From positions 391,562-455,561 of the forward strand of contig NZ_JAGYPI010000002.1 in assembly GCF_018343615.1 (NCBI RefSeq): a stretch of DNA of 64,000 nucleotides, in the 5' to 3' direction. Below, in pieces: positions 17,869-27,350 of this stretch. A program made the position numbers and the translations under genes. Numbering within the stretch: the first letter of the stretch is position 1; each line of letters starts with the position of its first letter. Origin of the DNA: Bacillus sp. FJAT-49736. GTDB taxonomy: Bacteria > Bacillota > Bacilli > Bacillales > Bacillaceae_C. Below the pieces are notes generated by a model. The model made no database searches. It saw only the letters and a program-made list of their open reading frames with translations, and was not told the DNA's origin.

Positions 17869-20800
17869 CTAATGAATTGAGTAGTGAATAATTAATTTTC
17901 TACTCTTTAATTTCTTCGCAACCCAAGTTGCTTCTTTTCTTGTTTTAAAGTTTGCTGAGAGTTTATAATAGGATCCGGACTTTTTAATGACGACTTGCCC
18001 ATGATAATCTGTTTTAATAACAGATCCTACTCTTTCAACATATGACTTGCTTCTAATCACGCCTAAATCAAGGTGACCATTGTATTGTTTCTTCACTACT
18101 ATTTTCTTGGCAACAATCTTACCAACAAATGCACTTGTAGCTGCCTTTCCATACTTACTTCCCTTCGAAGCAACTGGAGTGACTTCAAATCCAATGTATT
18201 TACCTTTGTCCTTATTGGTCAGTGTATAGGTGGAATGGGTAGCCCCTTTGATCACCTTTTTATTGTGACCCTTACGGTTGTCGGCACGATACCATTTAAA
18301 CGTAGTTTTACCCTGGGAATCATGTTCTGCATCTGCATATTTGTACGTTCCTTTTAAGACATATCCTACTGTTTTCGAACCTGAAATGGCGACATGGTTC
18401 ACTACAGGAGCTTTGTTCACTATCTCTTTACTTGGAACGCCAAGAACTGTGAACGTGCTAAACTTACTAATCTGGATTTTAATACTTACAGGATTACCAC
18501 TAGAATCCTTAACAATCTCTCCCTTTAAAAATTCCTCTGTACCATCCGTATGCTTAACATAAACATGTAACGTATTTAAGAAAGCATTTCTTGCAGCTGG
18601 ATCAGATGGAAGAGAGATATCTTTTAATGGAAACAACACGTTTGTTTTATAGTTTTTATAATTTGTTTCAATCGTAATTGGATTTCCGTATACTTGAATA
18701 TCCTTTGTTCTTTCGCCCACCGCTTGCTTCACTACACTAGATGAAAATGTTTGTTGAATAGCTTTTTGTTGCTCATCTTCTTTTCGAATGGGAGCTACTC
18801 GGAAATAAAGGTCATTTCCCGCCTCATTCAAGGATTGAACCGTCTCTTTCGGTAGAGAAACTGATGCGCTAGGTGTATCAATTTGTAAGGCAATATGATT
18901 ATCTCCTAATTGACTGAGAGCCTTTTGTAAAACATTCACATGCATCTCATCCGCTTTATCTTCTGGCAAATCAGTCAGAACGATAGTGGAGATATCTTTC
19001 TTTTGTGCAATCGCTTTTTGTACGACCTCTTGCGCTTTGCTTTCATCGAAGTCAACCGCATCCACTTTAACACCATTCTCTACTTTTCGAACAATATCTA
19101 CCGTTGCTGCTGCGCCATTTCCATCTTGACCTACGGTTACGTCTACTTGTCGAGTGCTTCCATTATTAGATGGTGGTGTTGCTGGGGTCGATGGCGTCGG
19201 TGCTGCACGGTTGACACTTATCGTATACGTTTTTGTTGTGCCGTCTTGTGCTGTAACAACGATTGTAATATCATTTTTCCCTTCATTTAAATGGATGTCC
19301 TCACTTGAGACTTGTCCATTTACTGTTTTCGTTGCTTTATCATTTGCTATAATTGCTGTAACTGATAGGTGATCTACGTTATTTCCTACATTGGTTGTAT
19401 AATGCTCTATCGTTGGGTCAAATGCAGGAGAAAGAACAATATTTCCAGATAATGATAAGGAAGTAAGTGTCGCATTGTTAGATAACCATTTTGCATATAA
19501 AGTCGTATCCTTTGTGATTTCTTGGTCGAAATTATATTCAGATTGGAATGTATTATCTGTATACCAGCCAGCAAACGAATATCCAGCTCTTATTGGATTC
19601 TCTGGTTTTGTTGCCTTTGCTTGATATTTCGCACTTTCATTTTCAACAGGATTGCCGCCGTTTGTATCAAAATGAACAGTGTAGGTTTGTTTTTCCCACT
19701 TTGCATATAAAGTAGTTTCATTTGTTACTTGATCTGCTGTAAAATCCCAAGCTGTCGTTAAATCACTGTCCTTATACCAGCCTTTGAAGTTATATCCTTC
19801 TCTTTGTGGATTCGTTGGTTCGGTGGCCATTTCTCCATATTTCACCACTTCATCTGTAACGTCCTCTCCACCATTTGAGACAAAGCGAACAGTGTACCCG
19901 TCCTTATCCCATTTCGCATGTAGTACCAAACTCGATGTTACAGGTTGGTCAAAATCGTAAGGAGTTAAGAAGGTTATATCTGTGTACCATCCTTTAAAAG
20001 TGTAGCCATCTCTCGTTGGATCCTGAGGCTTTTGAACCGTTGCACCTGATTCCACCATCTTATTTGGGATATTATTTCCACCCAATGTATTAAATTGAAC
20101 AGTATAATTTTGTTTTGCCCACATTGCGACTAAAGTCACATCAGATTTGATCGGTTGGCTAAAATCGAAAGGTACGAGCAAATTGTTATCCACAAACCAA
20201 CCCAAGAAAATGTATCCTTCCTTTTCTGTGGATTGTGGTACTGTCGCCTTATCACCGTATTCAACATTTTGATCTGTTACCTGGCTTCCATCTATAAAGC
20301 TTACTCTGCAGCTTTGTTTCTCCCACTTCGCATATAACGTCGTATTACTTGTTACTTGATTTGTTGCGAAATCCCAGGCTGTCGCAAAATTACTGTCTTT
20401 ATACCAGCCTTTGAAGTTATATCCTTCTTTTACTGGATCTGTTGGTTGTGTAACCTTTCCTGCACCATCAACCTTTTGACTTTGAACTATACCTCCACCG
20501 GCTGTTTCAAAGTTTACAGTGTAGCTTTGTCTAACCCATTTAGCATACAATGCGACATCCGAATGAATAGGTTGGTTAAAATCAAATAGTGTCGTAAATT
20601 GAGCGTCTGTATACCATCCATCAAAGATGTATCCATCTTTCGTTGGATTCTCTGGTTTTGTAATTGTTTCATTTTCCTTAAGCGTTACTGGGGGAACACT
20701 GCTGCCAGTATCTGTATTGAAAGATACCGTGTAACCACTTGGATCTAAAGATTTAACAGTTACAACAAAGTTTTTCGTCGTACTTTGAGATCCTCTTTGA

Positions 20801-22095
20801 ATAGTTGCGGTTAATGTAACAGACTTATTTCCCTCTAAATATGCAGGTCGATGAACCGTTCCATCAGGAGACACATATTGTGGGTAATTGCTTGTCCAAG
20901 TGATTTCAGCACCACCATCAACCTTAGAAGATAACTCTAGATTCTGAGTTACTTTACTCGCATCATCTCCATTTGCATAAGTAATTTCTAGGTTTTCAGT
21001 TATATAATCTTGAATACATTTATTCAGGGCTGCTTGTAAATCAATTGGCCCAATAAAACCACTAGATGGAGCACTGCTAATTAGCTTTTCTACGATATCT
21101 TCTACTTTTGAATAAGGATTTTCCTCATCGTTATTATTTACAAAAGTTGATAAATCCGTTAAATCGATACCAAAATTAAATCCTTCTGGCGACAATAATG
21201 CCATATCGAAAATTTCCTTAAATGGATAAAGATTCAGCATCATATATGGACTTCTAATATTATTTGCATCCTTACAAATACTTTGCAATGTCGCACGATC
21301 CAGATATCCTCCACTTGGACGATGATCTAACATATATTGATAAACAAATTCTTTATCAACTTGGAGATTATCAAAAAACGCCGAAGATTGATTATATTCA
21401 TTGTCAAACGCGTATTCCGGATCATCTTCCATCGCCTTTTGCATACCTGCCACCGTTGCTGCTTGATTAAAAGCAATTAGTCTTGGATCTTCAGCAGGTT
21501 TGTCATCAGATACCTGACTAGGTGTCAATTTCAAATAAGCTTTTCTCGGACTATCATCTGAATCAAAGGCAAAACTAGAGCCTCCACCTTTTCCTCCAGT
21601 AAGGACTAAAGATACTATTTTATTCCCTGTCATTTTTTGATTCACAAAAGATGTTACATCTATTGAAACCCAGCCTATGTTATAAATATCAGAATGAGCT
21701 CCATTAATTTCAACATCACTAGTAGGAATGGTCTCCGTATCCTCTTTCCAAGTGTCGTTATTTGATCCCCATACATCTACAGATGCTATACTGTTATAAC
21801 TCCCCTGAGTTTGATCAATATAAATATTCAATTTTGCACTACTAAATGTTCCTGTATATTGAGACAAATCAAATTTTAATGCAGACTTAGCCTCACCATA
21901 TTCAATAGTGTCTCCTACCCAGTTTTGAAAATCATCTGGATAATATCCAGAATTATCTATAGACGTATCCATACTTACCGGAACATCAATAGTACCTTCC
22001 GTCCCATCCGCATAGCTCTTCCCAGCATGCAAAAATACTAAGTTATTTAATATCAAAACAGCTAAAAACGAATAAGTTATAATTTTTTTCTTCAC
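17869..22095 (-). CDS. Large secreted surface protein: DNRLRE, InlB repeats, cadherin-like and SPOR-like domains
   Basis: 1408 residues from a GTG at 22095, which follows AAAGGTGGG; the frame opens four codons earlier. Order: signal peptide (1-30), DNRLRE/CBM96-like domain (30-190, with STxxL-type strands and SIDVTSFVNQ), helical region (200-355), atrophied Ig-like domain (360-450), six InlB-type repeats (about 450-900), cadherin-like sandwich (905-990), the shared module ending FTVLGVPS (1000-1232), one Ig-like domain and the SPOR-like end (about 1337-1408). The helical region and everything from the atrophied Ig domain onward parallel the 6904-12234 protein. It is first in its operon, downstream of the TGTTCAG-repeat promoter. 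DNRLRE domains occur in secreted glycan-interacting proteins. The exact ligand is unknown. Confidence 0.85.
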   Translation of the reverse strand: MKKKIITYSFLAVLILNNLVFLHAGKSYADGTEGTIDVPVSMDTSIDNSGYYPDDFQNWVGDTIEYGEAKSALKFDLSQYTGTFSSAKLNIYIDQTQGSYNSIASVDVWGSNNDTWKEDTETIPTSDVEINGAHSDIYNIGWVSIDVTSFVNQKMTGNKIVSLVLTGGKGGGSSFAFDSDDSPRKAYLKLTPSQVSDDKPAEDPRLIAFNQAATVAGMQKAMEDDPEYAFDNEYNQSSAFFDNLQVDKEFVYQYMLDHRPSGGYLDRATLQSICKDANNIRSPYMMLNLYPFKEIFDMALLSPEGFNFGIDLTDLSTFVNNNDEENPYSKVEDIVEKLISSAPSSGFIGPIDLQAALNKCIQDYITENLEITYANGDDASKVTQNLELSSKVDGGAEITWTSNYPQYVSPDGTVHRPAYLEGNKSVTLTATIQRGSQSTTKNFVVTVKSLDPSGYTVSFNTDTGSSVPPVTLKENETITKPENPTKDGYIFDGWYTDAQFTTLFDFNQPIHSDVALYAKWVRQSYTVNFETAGGGIVQSQKVDGAGKVTQPTDPVKEGYNFKGWYKDSNFATAWDFATNQVTSNTTLYAKWEKQSCRVSFIDGSQVTDQNVEYGDKATVPQSTEKEGYIFLGWFVDNNLLVPFDFSQPIKSDVTLVAMWAKQNYTVQFNTLGGNNIPNKMVESGATVQKPQDPTRDGYTFKGWYTDITFLTPYDFDQPVTSSLVLHAKWDKDGYTVRFVSNGGEDVTDEVVKYGEMATEPTNPQREGYNFKGWYKDSDLTTAWDFTADQVTNETTLYAKWEKQTYTVHFDTNGGNPVENESAKYQAKATKPENPIRAGYSFAGWYTDNTFQSEYNFDQEITKDTTLYAKWLSNNATLTSLSLSGNIVLSPAFDPTIEHYTTNVGNNVDHLSVTAIIANDKATKTVNGQVSSEDIHLNEGKNDITIVVTAQDGTTKTYTISVNRAAPTPSTPATPPSNNGSTRQVDVTVGQDGNGAAATVDIVRKVENGVKVDAVDFDESKAQEVVQKAIAQKKDISTIVLTDLPEDKADEMHVNVLQKALSQLGDNHIALQIDTPSASVSLPKETVQSLNEAGNDLYFRVAPIRKEDEQQKAIQQTFSSSVVKQAVGERTKDIQVYGNPITIETNYKNYKTNVLFPLKDISLPSDPAARNAFLNTLHVYVKHTDGTEEFLKGEIVKDSSGNPVSIKIQISKFSTFTVLGVPSKEIVNKAPVVNHVAISGSKTVGYVLKGTYKYADAEHDSQGKTTFKWYRADNRKGHNKKVIKGATHSTYTLTNKDKGKYIGFEVTPVASKGSKYGKAATSAFVGKIVAKKIVVKKQYNGHLDLGVIRSKSYVERVGSVIKTDYHGQVVIKKSGSYYKLSANFKTRKEATWVAKKLKSRKLIIHYSIH

Positions 22096-22166
22096 GCTTT
22101 CACCCACCTTTATGAAAATTAACTTTTTATAGATAAAAAAAATGCAAATATATCCTCACTTTAAAT

Positions 22167-22200
22167 ATTGTAATAGACAGCACTGAACAAAATCTGAACA
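22167..22200 (-). promoter_or_regulatory. Promoter with TGTTCAG direct repeat, candidate SARP-like regulator site
   Basis: Read on the minus strand: TGTTCAG (22200-22194), four bases, TGTTCAG (22189-22183), ten bases, TACAAT (22172-22167). It drives the three-gene surface operon starting at 22095. The layout is the same, base for base in spacing, as at 12317-12350. A TTTTTGTCG element also lies just upstream of both copies. The response-regulator gene ends about 60 bp away, so its product is the likely activator. Confidence 0.68.
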
Positions 22201-22202
22201 TT

Positions 22203-22242
22203 TTCGACAAAAATAGACAAGAGCGATTGCTCTTGTCTATTT
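22203..22242 (-). terminator. Terminator of the kinase/regulator operon
   Basis: AAATAGACAAGAGC and its exact complement form a 14-bp stem with a 4-base loop (22211-22242). On the minus strand it runs into TTTTTGTCG. It lies 16 bp after the response-regulator stop and separates that operon from the surface operon. Confidence 0.85.
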
Positions 22243-22258
22243 GCTTAAATATTACTAT

Positions 22259-23356
22259 TTATAATAAAGCTTGCAAGACTTTTTCCGTTTCATCCTTTGG
22301 TCTCACTTCAAGCTCTTCCCATAAAACCTTCTCTAACTGTTTATATATTTCTAGTGCTTTTTGAACATTTCCATCTGAAACATAATATTTCATTAATTCC
22401 TTTGAATAGGCTTCATCAAGGGGGTCCAGCTCTATTAGCTTTTCAAGTACTATCCTCTTAAAATCGTTTTGTACCTGACCTATGTTTACTATCCAATCTT
22501 CCAGCATTCTTTTAAACTGGTTTTTTATTTTTTCCGACTGACTTAATGCCCATGTGTAACCTTCATGCACGAGATAATCGTTCTTATACCATTCAATCAT
22601 TTGATGGATTTGTTCCTCCGGTTGGACAGACTGGCCGAGCATTGTTTGCAGATTGAAAAAGTCACATTCAAGCTCCAACTTAATAGAATACCGTTCGTCC
22701 CTATAAATAATGGCGTCACTAAATCCATGTTTTTTAAGTTCTTTTCTCAATTGATAAATACTTGAGTGAATATGCGTAGAAACTTTATCAAGTGATGTAT
22801 CTGGCCAGAGATCCTCCATTAGCTTTGTCCGATGAACAGGGTGTTGGTGATGGAGTAAATACGCACAAAGCTCTTTTACTTTTTTCGTTCTCCATTTAAT
22901 TGGTTCCCCTTCAAGATCGAACAATACAAAATCCCCCATAAGCTGGGCTTTTAATGTTTTTGTAGGCTCCTTCTTAACACCAGAGTTGCCCTTCTTCCTT
23001 CTTTCTAAAAGGGAAACCGTTTTTTCTAATCTCCCTTTTTCAATCGGTTTAAGTAAATAACCGGACGCATAGATATCAAAGGCTTCTAGAGCATATTGAT
23101 TATATGCTGTGACAAATACGATTTCGATCTGCTCATGATGTTGCTTAATTTGATTTGCAACCTGCAATCCATTTTTATTTGGCATTTCGATATCCAAAAA
23201 TACGATATCAGGCATTAAGTCAGATACAAGCATTAGAGCCTCATCTGGGTTTGTCGATTTCCCGATAATTTCTATTCCACCGACATCCAATAATAAGTTT
23301 TCCAATAATGTGTTGGCAAGAACCTCGTCATCTACTAAAATAGCCTTTAACATCAT
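22259..23356 (-). CDS. Response regulator, REC-winged helix-BTAD (SARP-like)
   Basis: 365 residues. Receiver domain 1-120 with acidic pair DDE, phospho-Asp in PDIVFLDIEMP and lysine in LLKPIEKG; OmpR-like winged helix about 130-235 (LMGDFVLFDLEGEP, then KVSTHIHSSIYQLRKEL); BTAD-type helical domain 235-365 with the DFF, WYKNDYLVHEGYTW and LDEAYSKELMKYY features of bacterial transcriptional activator domains. The ATG overlaps the kinase stop by four bases, so the two are cotranslated. REC-wHTH-BTAD proteins activate transcription and SARP relatives bind heptamer direct repeats. The two TGTTCAG-repeat promoters nearby are the probable targets. Confidence 0.9.
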   Translation of the reverse strand: MMLKAILVDDEVLANTLLENLLLDVGGIEIIGKSTNPDEALMLVSDLMPDIVFLDIEMPNKNGLQVANQIKQHHEQIEIVFVTAYNQYALEAFDIYASGYLLKPIEKGRLEKTVSLLERRKKGNSGVKKEPTKTLKAQLMGDFVLFDLEGEPIKWRTKKVKELCAYLLHHQHPVHRTKLMEDLWPDTSLDKVSTHIHSSIYQLRKELKKHGFSDAIIYRDERYSIKLELECDFFNLQTMLGQSVQPEEQIHQMIEWYKNDYLVHEGYTWALSQSEKIKNQFKRMLEDWIVNIGQVQNDFKRIVLEKLIELDPLDEAYSKELMKYYVSDGNVQKALEIYKQLEKVLWEELEVRPKDETEKVLQALL

Positions 23357-26300
23357 TCATGACTCCTTTTTTCACTCGCATCAATGTAAGGAAACGAAAT
23401 TACTACTTTTGTTCCTTGGTTTACTTCACTTTGAAAAGAAAAAGAGGTATGTTGGTATTGCTTGAGTCGTCTTGAAATATTATGAATTCCTACTCCACCA
23501 GTAGATCGGTCAGTAAGAACCTCATGAATTCTTTCTTGTGACATCCCCACTCCATTATCCTCGATTTCAAACACTACCGTCTTCTCTACTTTTCTAATCC
23601 TTAGGCTGACCTTGCCACCATCTACCTTTTTAGTAACCCCATGACGAATAGCATTTTCAATAATTGGTTGTAGAAACAGTGGTGGCACAAGACAATCAAT
23701 ATTATTAATATCGTCCATATGAAATTGTATTTTCCCCGTAAATCGTACCTTTTCAATTTCTACATACGCCTGAACCAAGGTAAGCTCTTTTTTCAATGGA
23801 ACGAGTTGGATCGTATTGCTAAAATCAAAGCTACCTCTTAAAAATTGTGCAAAGTCTGTAATCATTTTTCGAGACGCATTCACATCCGTATAGCTCAAGG
23901 AAAGGATGGAATTGAGAACGTTGTACAGGAAATGCGGCTTAATTTGCGCTTGTAAAAACGCAACTTCCATATCTGTCGCAGCTTTTGCCGATTCCTTAAT
24001 CATGATTAAATTGCTTACTCTCGCCTTTAATTCCATCAAATCAAAAGGCTTGTGAATAAAATCATTTGCCCCAGATTGAAAAGCAGCGACTAAATCCTCT
24101 GGCAATACAGCTGCAGTCAGCATTAAGATTGGTAATTCTGATAAAGAATACTTCCTTCTAATCAGCTTACATACCTCATAGCCAGATAATTTTGGCATCA
24201 TTATGTCTAAAAGAACGATACTAATATCCGGATGCTTCGTTAATTGATCTAGCACATCATTTCCATTATCAACCGCAATGACTTGATAACCTTCTGGCAC
24301 AAGTGCCTCTATTAACACGGCTAAATTTGTATGATCATCATCCGCTACGAGTATTTTTTTTCCGCTACCCGTAATGAAAGGAAAAGAGGTTTGATAGACG
24401 GATATAGTTGGAATCTCATAAGAGCTTTCACTTGCATTTCTATTAGGGTTGCCCTCCATCAATGCGATTGGCACGCTAAAAGTAAATACAGAGCCCTTCC
24501 CTATCTCTGATTCCACCCAAATGCTTCCTCCCTGAAGCTCTACTAATTGCTTCGTAATGTTTAATCCTAGCCCAAATCCGTTTTGAGTAGAAACATCACC
24601 TCTATTATATAAATCAAATATCGCCTCAAGTTGCTGTTCGGAAATCCCTATACCTGTGTCACGAATGAAAATATGAATAAAATCATTTTTCTTATGAGCT
24701 GAAACCACAATTTCTCCCTGGTCTGTATGTTTAATCGCATTTCCAACTAGGTTATATAATATTTGTCTTAACCTATCTTCATCTGCATAAACATAGGATA
24801 CATTCTTTGGTATTTCATTTCGTAAAATGACGTCTTTGTTCAAAATATAGGAAAACATTTCCGTTAATAAATGGGTAACAGAATATAAATTGACTTGTGT
24901 TTTCTTGATTACTAGCTCTCCTCGCTTAAGCTTGGAAAGATCCAAAATATCATTCACAAGATTGGACAATCGTTTCGCTGAACCCACAGCTAGATTCACT
25001 TTTTCCGTTTGTCCTTTTGTAAGCGTAGAAGAAGGACTGCTTATCATGGATTGCAAAATCGCAATTATCGCATGAAGCGGTGTCCGAAATTCATGGGATG
25101 TTTTTTCTAAGAACTCATCCTTAAATCGATCCACTTCAAGAAGTTTAATAGACATTTCCTCGTTTTTTCGATAAGTGGCAGCAAATAAATTTGCCATATA
25201 TAACGAAAGAAAGGAAAGATAAATATATGGTAAAAATGGCGGTAATGAATTGATCGATAATTTGCCGATCAAATTTAATACATTGAAGACAAAATACACA
25301 ATAATAGTAATGGAACCTAACATTAAATACGTTCCACCTAACGTTCGCTTCATGACTGCCTTAAGCTGTATCCACACAAGATACAGAAATACTATGACAA
25401 GATAGAACGGATGCAAAAGCTCCAGTTTCGAATTGATACGAATCGGAAACATCATAGAGATCATTAAAAACATTCCGAAGAAAACAATGTATTTTACAGT
25501 CCGTTTATTTGAAAATGCTCGTAAGGAATGATGAAAAAAGAGCAGCAAAAATAAACCAAGGAGATCTGATGAGAGCCCCTGTAATCGTTCAAAAATAGCA
25601 TACGGAATCCCTGAGGCAACTAGATAGATTAATTTCTCACCATGGGTTGCGGAATAAATACCAACTGCAAAGGAAAACAATGAAAAATATAATAACGACT
25701 TGTTTTTTCGCAGGCGAATATAAAACCCAATAAAGTAAACGCCTATTATCAAAAAAGCTGCAATCATGATTAAATCATAAGCAACTGCTTTTTCCCGCAT
25801 CACTTGAATACCTTCGCTCGAACCAAGATAGATCGGTTCCATAATGCCGCCACCCGAAGCATAATCGAAATTAGCAACATGAACAATGAGCTCAATTTCC
25901 GTATCTTTCGAATAAAAGTATTTTACGTAAGGCGTATTTTGCGGTATATAAGAGGTATCATTCTTTGGAACCCCACTACTTCCTATCAACTTTCCGTTAA
26001 TATAGATAGAGTTCGACATCCGGATATTCGAGGTTTTTATTCCTAATACGCTATTTCCATTTTTAGTATGTACCACTAATCGATACGTACCACTTGAATA
26101 GACGGGTAGATTTTTACCTTCTATTTTATTTTTACTCCAAATGGACGGAACTTTTATATATGTAGGTTTTCGATTATTTTGAGCAAAATAAGAGTGATCA
26201 ACTAATTTCCCCGGAACAAATTGCCATTCTCCATCCAATGGAAACGGATGCTCTTTTTGCAAGTTATAATGGCTTAGATCCAGTACTCCTTTTTGTGCTG

Positions 26301-26421
26301 ATACACTCTTATTTGATGATTGATGATAATGAACCGTTATTCCTACAATGGAAAAAGCAATAATAAACATGAAAAGAATCTTTATAACACGAACTGAGTT
26401 CAGTTGAATCTCCCCTTGCAA
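23353..26421 (-). CDS. Hybrid sensor kinase: 7TMR-DISM, HisKA kinase, REC and LytS-type kinase
   Basis: 1022 residues. N-terminal membrane segment (10-30), extracellular DISMED2-like beta domain (45-200), seven membrane segments (205-405), HisKA (about 440-505, histidine in TSHEFRTPLHAI), HATPase (540-655, NLVGNAIKHTDQG and GFGLGLNI), receiver (690-805, phospho-Asp in VLLDIMMPKLSGYE), then a second kinase core of LytS type (about 815-1015, QIKPHFLYNVLNS histidine, PIIENAIRHGV and GVGIHNISRRL). 7TMR-DISM heads often sense carbohydrate or other extracellular ligands. Start: TTG at 26421 opens the frame, but a CTG seven codons in sits behind GGGGAG, so the start is uncertain. It is first in the operon with the SARP-like regulator. 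Confidence 0.9.
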   Translation of the reverse strand: MQGEIQLNSVRVIKILFMFIIAFSIVGITVHYHQSSNKSVSAQKGVLDLSHYNLQKEHPFPLDGEWQFVPGKLVDHSYFAQNNRKPTYIKVPSIWSKNKIEGKNLPVYSSGTYRLVVHTKNGNSVLGIKTSNIRMSNSIYINGKLIGSSGVPKNDTSYIPQNTPYVKYFYSKDTEIELIVHVANFDYASGGGIMEPIYLGSSEGIQVMREKAVAYDLIMIAAFLIIGVYFIGFYIRLRKNKSLLYFSLFSFAVGIYSATHGEKLIYLVASGIPYAIFERLQGLSSDLLGLFLLLFFHHSLRAFSNKRTVKYIVFFGMFLMISMMFPIRINSKLELLHPFYLVIVFLYLVWIQLKAVMKRTLGGTYLMLGSITIIVYFVFNVLNLIGKLSINSLPPFLPYIYLSFLSLYMANLFAATYRKNEEMSIKLLEVDRFKDEFLEKTSHEFRTPLHAIIAILQSMISSPSSTLTKGQTEKVNLAVGSAKRLSNLVNDILDLSKLKRGELVIKKTQVNLYSVTHLLTEMFSYILNKDVILRNEIPKNVSYVYADEDRLRQILYNLVGNAIKHTDQGEIVVSAHKKNDFIHIFIRDTGIGISEQQLEAIFDLYNRGDVSTQNGFGLGLNITKQLVELQGGSIWVESEIGKGSVFTFSVPIALMEGNPNRNASESSYEIPTISVYQTSFPFITGSGKKILVADDDHTNLAVLIEALVPEGYQVIAVDNGNDVLDQLTKHPDISIVLLDIMMPKLSGYEVCKLIRRKYSLSELPILMLTAAVLPEDLVAAFQSGANDFIHKPFDLMELKARVSNLIMIKESAKAATDMEVAFLQAQIKPHFLYNVLNSILSLSYTDVNASRKMITDFAQFLRGSFDFSNTIQLVPLKKELTLVQAYVEIEKVRFTGKIQFHMDDINNIDCLVPPLFLQPIIENAIRHGVTKKVDGGKVSLRIRKVEKTVVFEIEDNGVGMSQERIHEVLTDRSTGGVGIHNISRRLKQYQHTSFSFQSEVNQGTKVVISFPYIDASEKRSHE

Positions 26422-27021
26422 TGAACCTAGATCTTCTTATTTTCATCTATGATCAATAGTCTTCAACCAAGGATGAATATTTCCCACATAATATAATATA
26501 TCGACCATACTCTAATGAAATTAAAGCTTAGAAAAACATTAAATTGCATGAAATTATTGGGAAATGGATAAATTTAATGAGGTATGTGTATTAGTATTGT
26601 ACTTAACCTTAATCTCCACGATCACTCCCCGTCGCATTAAAGAAGTTTACCTCAGTAATAGATATATTGATATATCTTCTAATATCCATCATTCCTTATC
26701 TACGTATTGCTTAATGTTACTTTGAAATCCTTATATTATAGGACTTATCCAAGTTTACCTTACGAAATTTAGTGCTAGTAAACTACAAAAAAAAAAATTA
26801 ACTTTGAATGCAGTGATGTCATGACGTTTTTAAATCCATAAAAAGTAGGAAGTTATATCGGAAAGCTTCATATAACGTGAAAATAGATATTTATGTCCTT
26901 ACTTTGAAATAAAAATCTGGTAGTTCAAGCGACTAAAATCGAGTTTTTCCGTTAACAGATATTTTCCTATATTGAAAAACTAATATTATTTTCCTTGAAA
27001 AAGAAACAAAACATCCAAGTA
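26422..27021. other. Intergenic AT-rich stretch
   Basis: About 600 bp between divergent genes, very AT-rich with homopolymer runs. It must hold the kinase promoter. I see no gene, no TGTTCAG repeat and no clear structured element before the riboswitch promoter at 27022. Confidence 0.5.
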
Positions 27022-27051
27022 TTTACATTGTTGCAGGTAGTACTTTATAAT
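27022..27051 (+). promoter_or_regulatory. Sigma-A promoter of the riboswitch transcript
   Basis: TTTACA (27022-27027), an 18-base spacer and a perfect TATAAT (27046-27051). Transcription would begin near 27058, about 35 bases before the riboswitch. Confidence 0.6.
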
Positions 27052-27092
27052 TAAATTACTTCCATAATAATCTAACCTATCAATTTAATAAA

Positions 27093-27177
27093 AGTGATAA
27101 AGGCAAACTTTTCGAAAGGGAAGGACGCAAAGCCGTGAGTCTAAGGTGCTATCGTACTATGATCGTCAGGTTGCCAT
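27093..27177 (+). ncRNA. Cyclic di-GMP-I riboswitch (GEMM-I)
   Basis: Shows the conserved core in order: GGCAAAC, GAAAGGGAAGGACGCAAAGC (GACGCAAAGCC tetraloop-receptor side), GTCTAAGG, then ATGATCGTCAGGTTGCC closing the outer helix. Position and spacing match class I c-di-GMP aptamers. It precedes a terminator and the secreted-protein gene at 27351, so c-di-GMP binding should switch that gene through transcription termination. The direction (ON or OFF) cannot be read with confidence. Confidence 0.93.
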
Positions 27178-27186
27178 AGAACAGTA

Positions 27187-27222
27187 ATGCCGTGGCTATT
27201 TTCCCATGGCGTTTTTTGTTTT
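27187..27222 (+). terminator. Riboswitch expression-platform terminator
   Basis: ATGCCGTGG pairs with CCATGGCGT (one G-U) around an 8-base loop and is followed by TTTTTTGTTTT. It starts ten bases after the aptamer, inside the leader of the 27351 gene. Confidence 0.8.
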
Positions 27223-27350
27223 ACTTTAATAGCATTTATGGCTCCTGATAGACCTTTTCTCCATAAGTATACAAGCACATAATTTCGGGGCGTAACTGTG
27301 ATCATTCCTAAAGGGAACCAGGTACCGTCCACATATTTCAGGGGGCATCT

